Below, one piece after another: positions 10,071 through 18,782 of a stretch of 64,000 nt of DNA (positions within the stretch are counted from its first letter, which is position 1; each line of letters starts with the position of its first letter). The notes below the pieces were generated by a model. The model was not told where the DNA came from. It did no database searches and was given only the letters and a program-made list of their open reading frames with translations. The position numbers and the translations under genes were made by a program. Source of the stretch: Hanleya hanleyi (lineage: Eukaryota > Mollusca > Polyplacophora > Lepidopleurida > Hanleyidae). Where the stretch lies: positions 143,169 to 207,168 of the forward strand of contig JAVTVY010045392.1 of assembly GCA_036873755.1 (NCBI GenBank). Direction: 5' to 3'.

Positions 10071-11160
10071 TGCGCATGCGCGGTAGACCAAGTGTATGGA
10101 AATAGACGTTTTGGGGCCTAGGGGAGCCCCTAGTGGTCCGATGGAGTCCAGTGAGGTATCAATGTGAAGCCTATGTGAGGGGGTATCCGAGGGGCTGGGT
10201 GTGGTGTTGGAATATGGTCATTCTGCGCATGAGCGGTAGACCAAGGGTATGGAATAGCCGTTTTGGGATCTAGGGGAGCCACTAGTGGGTCGATGGAGTT
10301 GAGTGAGGTATCAATTTGAAGCATTCGTGAAGGCGCATCCGACGGGCTGGTGTGGGGTTGAAATATCGTCATTCTGCGCATGCGCGGTAGACCAAGGGTA
10401 TGGAAATAGCCGTTTTGGGGTCTAGGTGGGTCCCTAATGGACCGATGGGGTCGAGTGAGGTATCCATGTGAAGCCTATGTGAGGGGGCATCCCACTGGAT
10501 GGATGTGGTGTCGGAATATCGTCATTCTGCGCATGCGCAATAGACAAAAGGTATGAAAATAGACGTTTTGGGATGTAGGTGAGCCACTAATGAGCCGATG
10601 GAGTTGAGTGAGGTATCAATGTGAAGCATAGGTGAGGGGGCATCCGATTGGACTAGTGTCTCGGCCGTTGTCCACATTCTGCGCATGCGCAGACAGAGAA
10701 TTCTGGGAAAAGGGTGTGGAAATAGACGTTTTAGGGTTTAGGTGAGCCCCTAATGATCCTATGGTGTCGTATGAGGTCTTATTTTGAAGCTGTCATGAGG
10801 GAGCATCCGCCTGGGCTAGTGTGTCGTTCGTTGTCAATAGTCTGCGCATGCGCAGTCTGGCCGTAGTATAGAAATAGACGTGTTGGGGTTTAGGTGGGCC
10901 CCTATTGGGCCGATGGGATCGAGGGAGGTATCCATGTGAAGCAGTCGTGAGGGAGTATCCGACGGGTTGGGTGTGACGTGGAACTGACGTCATTCTGCGC
11001 ATGCGCAGTAGAGAAAGTTTATGGAAATAGACAGTTTGGCGCCGACAGGGGTCACTATGGGTCCGATGGAGTCGTATGAGGTCTTATGTTGAAGTTCTTG
11101 TGAAGCAGCATCCGATTGGACTCAGGGTTCGTCCGTGTTCAAGGCTCTGCGCATGCGCAG
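10071..11160 (+). repeat. Eight ~152-bp tandem units carrying TGCGCATGCGCA (left arm)
   Basis: The palindrome or a one-base variant starts at 10071, 10224, 10375, 10528, 10680, 10843, 10996 and 11148; spacings are 153, 151, 153, 152, 163, 153 and 152. Each unit also has a GAAATAGACGTTTTGGG word, a CCGATGGRGTCGAGTGAGGT word and a GTGAAGC word. The palindrome is the consensus for NRF1 (ewg in flies). Unit 2 is mutated (TGCGCATGAGCG), while its mirror unit at 22372 is intact. Confidence 0.92.
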
Positions 11161-11365
11161 TCTGGTCGTAATATAGAAAGCAGGCATGTTGGGGGATGCG
11201 TGGGGGTGTGTGTATGACCCACTACTAGAGGTCCCTGGTTGGGGTTGTGTGGTGGTGTGGGTTCTGCGCACAGACGTCACTTTCGGGTTTCACTAAAACT
11301 ACCTTCGAACACAGAAGAGTTCCAATGTTCCCCTTAGACGTAGGGGTCCGGATGTTCAACCGCCG

Positions 11366-11515
11366 GGGTTTTTTCCGGCCCGGCCCGGCCCGGCCCGGCA
11401 CCGCTCCGCCCCGGGCCGGCCCCGCTCCGCCCCGGCCCGGCCGCAGCGCGCGCGGGTTACACCGGCCGCAGCGAGCGCGCGCGCCTTATCCGGCCGCACG
11501 CCTGCGCGGGTGAAG
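11366..11515. promoter_or_regulatory. CpG-island-like GC block at the inner end of the left arm
   Basis: It has runs of CCGGCCCGG, then GCGCGCGCG and CCGGCCGCA words, nearly all G and C with very high CpG. The counterpart on the right arm is at about 21175-21260. Alternating CG tracts can adopt Z-DNA. Its place between the satellite units and the genes suits a nucleosome-free region or origin, which is inference. Confidence 0.5.
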
Positions 11516-11668
11516 TTCGGATTATGCTAGGCCACTGATGGGCTACTTTCTCCACGGTGTTCGAAGCCAGTTTCACCGAATGCCCACATTTCTGTTATAG
11601 CTTTCATGCATTATGCTCATAAAGAAAACACACAAGACAGGGGTTTTTTTTGGGTGAGATCTCATTTT

Positions 11669-11674
11669 TTTATT
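11669..11674 (-). terminator. Polyadenylation signal downstream of the protease gene
   Basis: AATAAA on the minus strand, about 145 nt past the protease stop and before the left terminal repeat. It is the only canonical signal at the 3' end of the leftward gene block, so it could serve several capsid genes. Confidence 0.5.
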
Positions 11675-11713
11675 CAGTGAACAACAACAACGTGAGAACA
11701 ACCACGTGAAAAC

Positions 11714-11850
11714 TGAAGCCCAGAACAAAGGGCTTGTACATTGAAAGAACTGAAGCCCAGAACAGGGGTCTTGTAAACTTAAGCCCAGAACAGGGGGGCT
11801 TGTACATTGAAAGAACTTAAGCCCAGAACGGGGCTTGTACATTGAAATGA
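11714..11850 (-). repeat. Tandem repeat made from the 3' end of the protease gene
   Basis: The word AAGCCCAGAAC with CTTGTACATTGAAAGAACT recurs at 11714, 11752, 11781 and 11818, about 29-38 bp apart. The last copy contains the final codons and stop of the protease, so the others are duplications of the coding end into the 3' untranslated region. Confidence 0.8.
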
Positions 11851-12290
11851 TCGGCGGCCCAGTCATATACGAGTACATCGCGGTCCTCGGCCTTGGGGTA
11901 CTCGTCAAACATCTGTACGATGGTAGATAAGGGTCTTCCCCGACATCGATGGTACAGGTAAAACAAGCAATATTGTCCGCACACGCTACTGGTCAGGCTT
12001 TGCAAAGTTTGACTGTTCCAACACCACGTCTCTGTGCCTTGATCCATGAAGTCTGTTAAATCGGGATGGAGGGGTGGCAGGCCGTAAGGGTCAAAATATT
12101 CGCCCTGCTGTTCTGTCAAGTACACGCCCACCCAATGTTCACCGGGCCGATCCATCGGGTCCGTGTTGAGAACGTAAGCAGCAGGATACATACGGTCTAA
12201 TGGGAACACATCTCGGGCGAACACCCCTTGAAAGACCATATGTGTCTCTGGGTCATTCTCCAGCACGGTGGTTATCTGGTCTGTATCCAT
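11817..12290 (-). CDS. Adenain-like cysteine protease (Polinton PRO)
   Basis: 157 residues from ATG at 12290. The adenovirus-protease family matures capsid precursors inside virions. Visible catalytic landmarks are His52 in GEHWVG, Asp67 in EYFDPYG and Cys104 in SVCGQYC, preceded by the WNSQ region (Gln94) that supplies the oxyanion residue in adenain. Spacing and order match the family; it is a little shorter than adenain (about 200). I chose this ATG because it lies one base past the MCP stop, and the longer frame upstream is MCP sequence read out of frame. The gene is intact. Its last codons have been duplicated into the 3' flank. It is the most downstream gene of the capsid cluster. Confidence 0.88.
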   Translation of the reverse strand: MDTDQITTVLENDPETHMVFQGVFARDVFPLDRMYPAAYVLNTDPMDRPGEHWVGVYLTEQQGEYFDPYGLPPLHPDLTDFMDQGTETWCWNSQTLQSLTSSVCGQYCLFYLYHRCRGRPLSTIVQMFDEYPKAEDRDVLVYDWAADHFNVQAPFWA

Positions 12291-12291
12291 A

Positions 12292-13583
12292 TTAGGTGGA
12301 GAAGTCACACAGGACGTTGCGCGCTTTGTCCACTTGAATGATGTTGTCAAACTCGGCGTAGCAGATCACATTGACGGTGCTCCGGAGGGCTCGTGCAAAG
12401 TGGATTTCCAACCGTATATTGCCTTGCTTGGCGATGGTCGTTCTCTAAGGTGGGGGTCAGATCGAAACAGAACAACGTGTATCCGTTCGCGTAGTCCTCT
12501 CGACTGATCATATTCCCTTCGTCCTGGTTGATTTGACCGGTGGCTGTAAACAGGCTCTGATAGGCTCGAATGAAATTCCTGCGCCCAAAGTTCAGTGTTA
12601 AGGCCGTGGCTGGCACCTGTTGTCCATCCACATGCAGGGCCACAAAATTGATGCCGAAATGTTGAAAGTCAAACGGATTCTCTGGGTAGGCTCCGCTGAA
12701 ACTGGTATTTTCCACACAGGCCAGGATCAATCGCTTGGGTAGTTTCCCCAGGAACAGATTTTCTTTGTTGGCGCTCATATTTCCAGCAGACACAGAGAAC
12801 ACTTTGGTTTGCACACGTCGGATAGGGTACTGGGCTGGTTTTATTTCCAAGGCTTTGAGGTGTCCCAATTGAACGGCTGGATTCGGTTTCACTTTTCGGA
12901 CATACAGGACTGCGTCTTGGATGGCAATCTTATAGTCAGCTGCATGCCCGTCTACGTTAGTGGCCATCAAGGCGAAGGTCGGAGGCGCCCGTATCAGTCG
13001 GATTTTGATGGGGATCTTGTTCAACAGGTACCGGTCTTGCATGAACATGTCTACGTGCAGTCGACCCATGAGATCCACCGCGACGCCGTTCGCGGTCAAA
13101 AGCCTTCCGTTTGTTATATCCCACATTGTCGTTCTCTACGCCCATGTGCTGGGCTGTGTCCTGGTAGAATAAAGCGGCTGTTAGTTGAGATTGTTTAGCC
13201 TCTCGCCCATGCGACAACAGCGTCTCGATGTAGGCTCGATAGGGGTACGTGTTGGTCGAGTCACTGATGAGTTTGTCGCTGAGAAATATATCCACCTGTT
13301 GAAACATCGAGTGCAGCCAGAGATTCGTCGGGCCCACCGTTGCTTGTTCAACGATTCTGGAGCCATCTCCATTGACGATGTTGGCTTTCACATACAACTA
13401 TGTATGGGCTAAATCCACATAGGCCGTATCCGCATTACTGATGGTGAACTGGATGGGCCCTGTTGCGTTGATGCTGGACAGCGGGAGATGCTCCACCCAT
13501 AATCCTTGTTCGGCACTGGTCTGTGTCCACAAATCAAATTCACTGTTGGTGGAGGGGCAGGACTCTGCGTGGATCAAGGACAT
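12292..13583 (-). pseudogene. Major capsid protein (double jelly-roll, F54H12.2-like), broken
   Basis: The region spans ~430 codons and starts at ATG 13583, three bases after the pVI-like stop. Recognisable parts are the N-terminus (ESCPSTNSEFDLWT), the YVKANIVNGDG strand, the MFQQVDIFLSDKLIS segment, the DRYLLNKIPIKIRLIR segment and the C-terminal YAEFDNII region. These match the Polinton capsid family that forms the hexons. The frame is interrupted by an in-frame TAG at 13398-13400, one frameshift near 13100 and another near 12425. Whether each is true decay or an assembly indel cannot be told here. As read, no full-length capsid protein can be made. Confidence 0.88.
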
Positions 13584-13586
13584 CTT

Positions 13587-13990
13587 TTAAGAAAAGATAT
13601 CCTGGGTCTTCGACGTGCGCCGTCGCTGGGTCGGTCGTCGACTGGTGCGTGGTCTCGGTGGTGCAGGTCTTTTATTCCCTACGGTGCGTTGTGCATTGGC
13701 CACCAAGACGCCTCCTGCTTCTTTGGCCCGCCGTTTCAAGGCTTCTTTGGGTGCCGTACCCCCAAGACATCACCGGCGACTTGCAGTCCACTGCGTACCG
13801 CTTGTTTGCCGATTGCTTTCACCCCACGCGTCACCAAGGGCAGGAACGTTTTGACGATGCTCCCGAGTATGTTCCCCAGTCCATGTCCTCGTTGCATGCT
13901 TGCACCACTAAAAACCGGAAGGCCACCGCCGGCCTGTTGGGCATAATAGTCCATATAGCTGCGTGCATCGCACTCGTAAGGCACCTTCAT
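13587..13990 (-). pseudogene. Minor capsid protein resembling adenovirus pVI, frameshifted
   Basis: It starts at ATG 13990 in a TAATG overlap with the penton stop. The first 84 residues read normally and contain YYAQQAGGGLPVFSG, then a Gly-rich amphipathic stretch (HGLGNILGSIVKTFLP, then VTRGVKAIGKQAVRSG). Such an amphipathic region, near a Gly-rich protease-like site, is typical of membrane-active pVI-like proteins of Polintons. A frameshift at a C-run near 13757-13761 ends the frame early. The basic Arg-rich tail to 13587 is readable in another frame. The family is normally ~130 residues. Confidence 0.72.
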
Positions 13991-14775
13991 TATACAAAGT
14001 GGGGAGCACGTGCTTGTCGAAAATGAAGTGTCAGCACCACTTTCCCCCGTTCGAATGCCACCGGTCGTCCCGTGTCATCTCTTATATCCACCGTGATAGT
14101 GTTGATGTCGGTTTGTCTTACGGGTAGGTAGAGCATGTGGGTGAAACTGTGCGTGACTTGATCTCCATACAACTTTTTAATGGGCACCATCCGTAACAGA
14201 GGTGTGTTGATAGCGCCCACGATGTGGTTGTCCACCACATCCGAGTAGACGTAGAGTCCGTACATACCCGACTTCATATCCATCGGGATCTCGCCTTGGT
14301 GGGCGGTGGGACCAGCGAACGTCCGTATATCGAAACACAGCATTTGCTGTAGGATAGGACTCAGTACGACACTCGCGTTGGCGGTGACGATAAGCTGTGC
14401 CTTGTCGTGTGCGTTGTAATCAAAGTCCACGTGATTCTTGAACGGAAAGGATTTGATGGGTTTTGAAGTATTCGTGACCTCCCGTAGAGCCTTATAATGC
14501 AACAGTCTTGACAGCCCACCGATGAACGCCTTGGGAGTATCGTATTGGCCTTCGGGGAGGGTGAGTCGGGTGTCTTTTCCTTCGTAGGTCACCTCGTACC
14601 ACACTTCATTGGCTCGCACGTTGTACCACGAGTAAGGGTATTGGATATCCACGAGGCCACATTCCCAGCGCCCAGGTAAATGCAACGGTTGCGGTAACTG
14701 GGTCACGTACTTGGCCAAGGTGTTGTCAGGAAAGACATCCAGCGAACTGTTACTGGGTAGGGTGAGGTAAAACAT
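13990..14775 (-). CDS. Penton / minor capsid protein (single jelly-roll)
   Basis: 261 residues, uninterrupted. The N-terminus (FYLTLPSNSSLDVFPDNT, then LPGRWECGLVDIQYP) and the C-terminal RDDTGRPVAFERGKVVLTLHFR block are characteristic of the Polinton penton, which forms the vertices of the icosahedral capsid. Length fits the family (250-300). A TATTAAA word lies about 32 nt upstream of the ATG (minus strand, 14807-14813). The stop overlaps the start of the pVI-like gene, indicating tight packing. This is one of the few capsid genes here without a lesion. Confidence 0.85.
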   Translation of the reverse strand: MFYLTLPSNSSLDVFPDNTLAKYVTQLPQPLHLPGRWECGLVDIQYPYSWYNVRANEVWYEVTYEGKDTRLTLPEGQYDTPKAFIGGLSRLLHYKALREVTNTSKPIKSFPFKNHVDFDYNAHDKAQLIVTANASVVLSPILQQMLCFDIRTFAGPTAHQGEIPMDMKSGMYGLYVYSDVVDNHIVGAINTPLLRMVPIKKLYGDQVTHSFTHMLYLPVRQTDINTITVDIRDDTGRPVAFERGKVVLTLHFRQARAPHFV

Positions 14776-14808
14776 GGCGACTGAGCTGTCCGGCTGCTGC
14801 TGTTGGTT

Positions 14809-15654
14809 TTAATAGGTGTTCCAGGCCTTGGGCGGTTGTGTCCGGCGTCGTGTTCGTCGCGTTGACTTGCTACGTGTCACGGCTCTGGAGATGTGGGGTG
14901 TCCTGATCAAGGATGGTTTTTTAAAGGTCTGAAAAGAAGGTGCCCGTTGTGGTGGTGGTGTTTTGGGGGGTCACTCCGGTTCCCATTCGGATTCCCAAGA
15001 AGGTAGTGGGCCACTCGGTGATTGCTGGGTTCGCTGCATAAAGGCACAGCGGTGGGGTTCCCCACCAATTCCTGTGGTACATGCATGTCTTTCAAGCCTT
15101 GAGCGAAGACCTCCTCCCATCCTCGAGGATCCGTGTGCGACCTGCGTTTACGCATCAGGTCATTCACTAAATCCGTCATGTGGGTCCCGGGGACCACCTG
15201 ATTCTGTACCATCATTCCAAGTCATGTTAGGATTCTGTTTCATCTGTTGTAATACCAGTCCAGCTTGTTTCTTGAACGATGCAGGTACACTCTTCAGCAC
15301 TTCGTCTTCCACCCACTGTGGGGCTGTGGGTGGTACCCCTGGTAATGGCGGCTGTTGGAGCGGTGCTGAGGTCGGCGGTGTGTCACGTGGTGGTGGTGGT
15401 GGTGGTGGTGGGGTAGAGAGGGGTTTGTATTGGTCAATGAACGTCATGTACCGTTGAAGCGTCTCATTGTACCGTTGTACTTTCTCACTGTCGCTTAACC
15501 CCGGTCTCTGTAAGATCTGTTGCATCTCTCCATCGAGGGTGTTTATGGTCTTCACCGTAGGTGGGACAGGATAGGACGATTGGAGGTTTTGAAGGAACCG
15601 TGGTTCGACGAGGGCCATTTTTTCGTGTGGTTCATTGTCGGCCGAAGAGTCCAC
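14809..15654 (-). pseudogene. Polinton structural ORF of unknown function, frameshifted
   Basis: The first frame begins at ATG 15618 (MALVEPRF), or at a GTG at 15654 if extended. It has a predicted helical N-terminus (LSDSEKVQRYNETLQRYM), a run of eight prolines, then VPASFKKQAGLVLQQM. The reading moves to a second frame near 15205 (THMTDLVNDLMRKRR) and to a third near 14925, ending in an Arg-rich tail at 14809. The total is about 270-280 codons. I recall similar proteins beside Polinton capsid genes in many animals but know no function. A core, terminase-accessory or scaffold role is possible. Two indels are needed to explain the frame changes. Confidence 0.62.
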
Positions 15655-15973
15655 CCAATACTGGACCCAACATCGAAGCGGCCAACGGTGCTAAGATGGC
15701 CCCGAGAAAGCCGCCTTTCTGTAACACCTTTTTCTTTTGTGTTTGAGGGATCCGCTTCTGGACTAGGGTTCGGAGACCTGTCTTATGCTTGACCAACTTG
15801 GTCTTCTGAGCCGGAGTCAGTGGTACGTTGCCTTTTAACAGGTTGTACCTCTCGCACAGACAGCATACAAGGTCAGGGCCCGCACCGCGTACAATGGTTC
15901 GGACCAACTCGGGTGGGGCCGTCTTCAATACACGGAGCGTCGGAGCGTGCTTCCGTATTCGCGCGGACATCAT
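15632..15973 (-). CDS. Basic pX-like minor core/capsid protein
   Basis: 113 residues from ATG 15973, intact. It has an Arg-rich start (SARIRKHAPTLRVLK), the LTPAQKTKLVKHKTGLRTLV segment, a basic QTQKKKVLQKGG motif and a C-terminal Gly-, Ala- and Leu-rich hydrophobic tail (GAILAPLAASMLGPVLGGLF). The motif order matches small Polinton proteins compared with adenovirus pX. The hydrophobic tail could act on membranes and the basic part could bind DNA. A remnant of the same gene is split across an inversion breakpoint at 54090-54250. A weak ATAAAA word lies about 35 nt upstream. Confidence 0.7.
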   Translation of the reverse strand: MMSARIRKHAPTLRVLKTAPPELVRTIVRGAGPDLVCCLCERYNLLKGNVPLTPAQKTKLVKHKTGLRTLVQKRIPQTQKKKVLQKGGFLGAILAPLAASMLGPVLGGLFGRQ

Positions 15974-16018
15974 GTACAACTAATGCTAGAACCCACAACT
16001 CTGCTCTTTTTATCTACT

Positions 16019-16732
16019 TCAGAGAACATAGACAAAGTCAACCATGCTGTGGTATTCATTCTTTTTATTATCCCCATTATCAAACACGCACACCCCAGCT
16101 GGGGGCGCCACTGTGGGTGCGTTTACATTATTTTTGCATGTACACGTGATGGGTCTCTCCGGGAAAGATGCCGGTCCGTAGTCGAAGGTGCTCGGGAGTG
16201 GCTTGAGGTCGAAGAGCATATACCCGTGATGAGGGGTTGTCGCATCTTTAAAGGCTTCCAACGCAAACGGTGTGCGGCCGGGATACATCTGTCTCGCCAG
16301 GTGCAGCAATTGAGTGGTATCTCTCGGGTTTTTGAAGACCACCAGGTAGTGGGCATTTAAGCTGATGTTCCGATGTTCTTTGTTTTTACTGAACAGATTC
16401 TACACAATGTAGATGATGCTGAGCCGTCGATGGTGGCTGCCTTTGGTAAAGAGTTGGGTGACCCGCGCATCCGTCTCCGCCATGAGATCAACCAGAACCA
16501 CCAAGGTGTCGGGTTCCAAATCGGCCAGGTTGGGTAGGCCTTCCACGAACGTGATGTAGGGCATTGCTGCATACGCTGCCTGCCATTCTCCGTAACACCA
16601 CACGACTCGGGCAATGGGTGGGGTGATCATGCTGTCGGCGTGTTGAAGGAGCTTCCTGACGAAGTGGGTTTTGCCGGAGCCCGTCGGTCCTGCGATGACG
16701 CAAGTGAAGGGATGCTGCCACCGAGGGTCCAT
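16019..16732 (-). pseudogene. FtsK/HerA-type genome-packaging ATPase, interrupted by TAG
   Basis: From ATG 16732. Walker A is AGPTGSGKT (residues 14-22). The Walker B region reads LVVLVDLMAE where the related copy at 54.8 kb has LVVVDDLMAE, so one of the two acidic residues is Val here. An in-frame TAG at 16400-16402 replaces a position that is CAG (Gln) in the remnant copy. Downstream the same frame continues with the expected KNPRDTTQLLHLARQ block to 16019. The enzyme would pump DNA into capsids. The stop and the altered Walker B argue that it is dead. Confidence 0.82.
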
Positions 16733-16776
16733 GGTTGGAGGTGTATCCGCTGTCGTGGTAACCCGCTCTTGTAAAT

Positions 16777-17163
16777 TTAGTACGAGTGAACTGGAGTGGT
16801 GGTGGTGGGTACAACGTCGGTCGTCGTTGTCTGTTCACTGTGAGGGATGAAATCCGGTGGGTTTTCAGACGTAGTGGGTGTACTTGGTGTAGGTGTGGAG
16901 CTTGGTGTGGAGCTCGACGTGGCTTGTACACTGGGTGTGGTGGTGACTGGGCTCGATACGGGGTTGACTGGTGCTATCTGTAGACCGGTTTCACTGGTGG
17001 CTGGTGTTCTCAGTTGGTTAAGTAACGTGCTGACATAGGCTACGTCGTAAAACACACCTCCGTACAACACACTCAGCAGAGTTAGCAGTATCACCACAAA
17101 GCCCACTTGCGCTTTGCGCGTTTTGGGAGACGCTGTGTTCAGAGGCAGCTGCTGTTTGTCCAT
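16777..17163 (-). CDS. Single-pass membrane protein with Thr/Ser/Pro-rich stalk
   Basis: 128 residues from ATG 17163. There is a short basic N-terminus, one strong membrane segment at about residues 18-44 (VGFVVILLTLLSVLYGGVF), then ~80 residues dominated by Thr, Ser and Pro, a mucin-like composition likely to be O-glycosylated. Topology suggests type II with the stalk outside or luminal. A TATA box sits 49 bp upstream (17213-17218), inside the end of the integrase gene. A decayed homologue is at 54985-55430. No family is recognised. Virion surface or release roles are guesses. Confidence 0.62.
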   Translation of the reverse strand: MDKQQLPLNTASPKTRKAQVGFVVILLTLLSVLYGGVFYDVAYVSTLLNQLRTPATSETGLQIAPVNPVSSPVTTTPSVQATSSSTPSSTPTPSTPTTSENPPDFIPHSEQTTTTDVVPTTTTPVHSY

Positions 17164-17212
17164 AGCACTGTGGTCGGACGTGGAATGAAGGATGACGGCT
17201 GTGGTGTCTGGC

Positions 17213-17218
17213 TTTATA
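17213..17218 (-). promoter_or_regulatory. TATA box of the membrane-protein gene
   Basis: TATAAA on the minus strand (CTATAAAGCC context), 49 bp upstream of ATG 17163. The identical context precedes the four-module PC4-like gene. Confidence 0.5.
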
Positions 17219-18231
17219 GTCGTTTCACCTGGTTGGCAGCGACCCAGGAATAGAAGAAACTGGGCCAGCCTTGCCATTTGACGAAATGAAACAGTTTGCC
17301 ACGTCGACGTTCCGTTTTCAAAATCTACTCCACCGTGTAGTAGTCTTGCTGTCTTCCAGTTCATAGACTCGCTGCTGTCGGGGTAGGCGCCGTTTAATCA
17401 GGAAGTGCTCATCGCTCCAGTTGGGCAAGTAACTTTTCTCGAACTTGCCCTTGACTTTACTGATCCGTACAGGGTCCCCGACCTTGAACATCTCCTTCGG
17501 TGCTCGTTGCGATTGTATGGGGTACAAGACACGCCGGACTTGGGCTTCATTGCGTTGGGTCACGGTAATGGTGGCTCTCTCTACTCCGGTGATAGGCTCG
17601 ATTGTAAACGACTCAAGTTTCGAGAACATCGATGTACCGGCCTTGTATTCTTATAGGGTATAAACATTTGAAAATAGACACGGCCTTTGAATGTCCTGTT
17701 GAACCCTTCCATGACGGAAGCCTTGGTCCCGTTGTAATGTATGGAAGAAAACACCTCTTCGTGGCTTCTCAAGAAACCGTTTTCTTTGAACGGTCTGTTG
17801 AGGAATTTGGTGCCTTCTCGTCGGTTTGCAAATACAAAAGGTTTGCGCCCGCCCTGAAGCATGCTCCGGCTGCCAGAGATTCGCCCTGCTTTCGTCCGGA
17901 TGGGTACCACCCACGCATACTTGGATAGGATATCGATGCACGTCAAGATATACCGATTCCCATCGTTGTGTTTGGCAAAGGCGCCCATATCGACCAAATC
18001 CGCTTGCCACTGGGCATCTATTCCTCCCACGATGACCCGGTTCCGTAGAAAATGGCGACGGACAGATCAATGTAAGGTATAGGTGTCCTGTTTTTTTAAC
18101 CAATCTCGGACTTGGGCACGTTGTATCCCCTGGGGTTTGGCCGCTCGATAGAGAGCCGACAATGCACTATAGGCCGCCGGACTGTCAGGACTGTAGTATA
18201 AGTTATCCAACACCTTCTCCCAGCGCTTCAT
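17214..18231 (-). pseudogene. Polinton retroviral-type integrase with chromodomain, broken
   Basis: The region spans ~339 codons from ATG 18231. The N-terminal helical domain (residues 1-54, LDNLYYSPDSPAAYSAL) ends at an in-frame TGA (18067-18069). The DDE core continues in the same frame (QWQADLVDM with the first Asp), but the second Asp lies in a different frame flanked by compensating shifts near 17850. The Glu block (VMEGFNRTFKGR) is back in the first frame. A further shift near 17600 leads to the VGDPVRISKVKG module. A C-terminal chromodomain (FHFVKWQGWP) is readable to 17214. The enzyme would integrate the element and generate the 6-bp duplication. This copy cannot encode it. Confidence 0.9.
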
Positions 18232-18258
18232 GGTGACAAATGATGATGGACCCTGGCT

Positions 18259-18735
18259 CTATCGTTTATTTATAACGGGTATATCTTGGGCCGGAGTTTC
18301 TTTCTGATTTTCTTCGTTGGCTTCTGCCAGCACAGTGTCCATGGTAAATGACCAGTCCAACTCGTCTGATGACCGCTTGATAAGCACTTGATCCACATCT
18401 ACCACGGCATCTTCCAATGCAGACCATAGATCAGGGTGAAGGGTAAAATGCACTGTACCCCCATCTAGCCGAGCCAATTGAGCAAAGAAAGGGCCGCGTC
18501 GGATGTACACATCGTGACACAAGTGGATGAGGTCGCCGTCCAGTTCACCAGACAACACCCGTTTGAATTTGGTCCAGCCCTCCCGGGACAGACGAATGTG
18601 GGCCGGGCACGGTTGTGTAGGGTCCGCATCACAGATGTCTCCCACCTCCTCCATGATATCGACCGTATCTGCATAAACGTGCAGGAAAACCTCGGGGGTG
18701 AAGCTGAGATACGCCAGTATTATATGCTCCGTCAT
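18259..18735 (-). CDS. PC4/Sub1-like protein A, two modules
   Basis: 158 residues, intact. It has two repeats, each ending in a strand-helix motif: HIRLSREGWTKFKRVL (Trp54) and HFTLHPDLWSALEDAV (Trp104), each preceded by short beta-like strands (LHVYADTVDIME; HDVYIRRGPFF). The pattern resembles the C-terminal half of PC4 (KGISLNPEQW then a helix), a single-stranded-DNA-binding transcription coactivator. The ~45-residue C-terminal tail is acidic and polar. A TATA box lies 39 bp upstream. It shares the block GWTKFKRVLSGELDG with gene B, so A and B are recent duplicates. The remnant at 56 kb lacks A. The family call is by pattern and needs a profile search. Confidence 0.66.
   Translation of the reverse strand: MTEHIILAYLSFTPEVFLHVYADTVDIMEEVGDICDADPTQPCPAHIRLSREGWTKFKRVLSGELDGDLIHLCHDVYIRRGPFFAQLARLDGGTVHFTLHPDLWSALEDAVVDVDQVLIKRSSDELDWSFTMDTVLAEANEENQKETPAQDIPVINKR
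18267..18274 (-). promoter_or_regulatory. TATA box of the integrase gene
   Basis: TATAAATA on the minus strand, 35 bp upstream of ATG 18231. In the remnant at 56 kb the same box is at 56189-56196, 35 bp upstream of its integrase ATG, so both sequence and spacing are conserved. Confidence 0.62.
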
Positions 18736-18774
18736 GGTCAGTACGTGAATGGTACCAGATTTGCCTGTCTCTCG

Positions 18775-18782
18775 TATTTATA
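18775..18782 (-). promoter_or_regulatory. TATA box of PC4-like gene A
   Basis: TATAAATACGAG on the minus strand, 39 bp upstream of ATG 18735. It overlaps the stop codon end of gene B. The extended context CTATAAATACGAG is shared with gene B. Confidence 0.62.

Larger units (their letters stand above)
9517..11500 (+). repeat. Left terminal inverted repeat of the Polinton
   Basis: This is the reverse complement of ~21195-23088. In the outer ~230 bp I count about six differences, roughly 2-3%. In order from the tip it contains two direct 48-bp units with the CRE-ETS composite (9607-9621, 9655-9669), repeats of the word CCGTGTCTTTTCGG and GAGACACGGAG (9760-9960), a purine-rich stretch, eight ~152-bp units (10071-11160), and at the inner end a CpG-rich block. 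Good similarity ends near 11346 and resumes in the CpG block, so the inner border is approximate. Confidence 0.93.

Noticed and set aside
10793..11002. Repeated MRRMTSVPRHTHP-type frames in both arms
   Set aside because: They are translations of the 152-bp satellite unit and end at different points in each unit.
10071..11160. CRISPR-like spaced repeats
   Set aside because: Units are tandem over their whole ~152-bp length with no unique spacers, and this is an animal genome.
11247..11513. Arg/Pro/Gly-rich frame over the CpG block
   Set aside because: Composition follows the GC tract. No start context or conservation with the mirror block.
15947..16360. 137-codon plus-strand frame opposite the packaging ATPase
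   Set aside because: Antisense shadow of a conserved gene.
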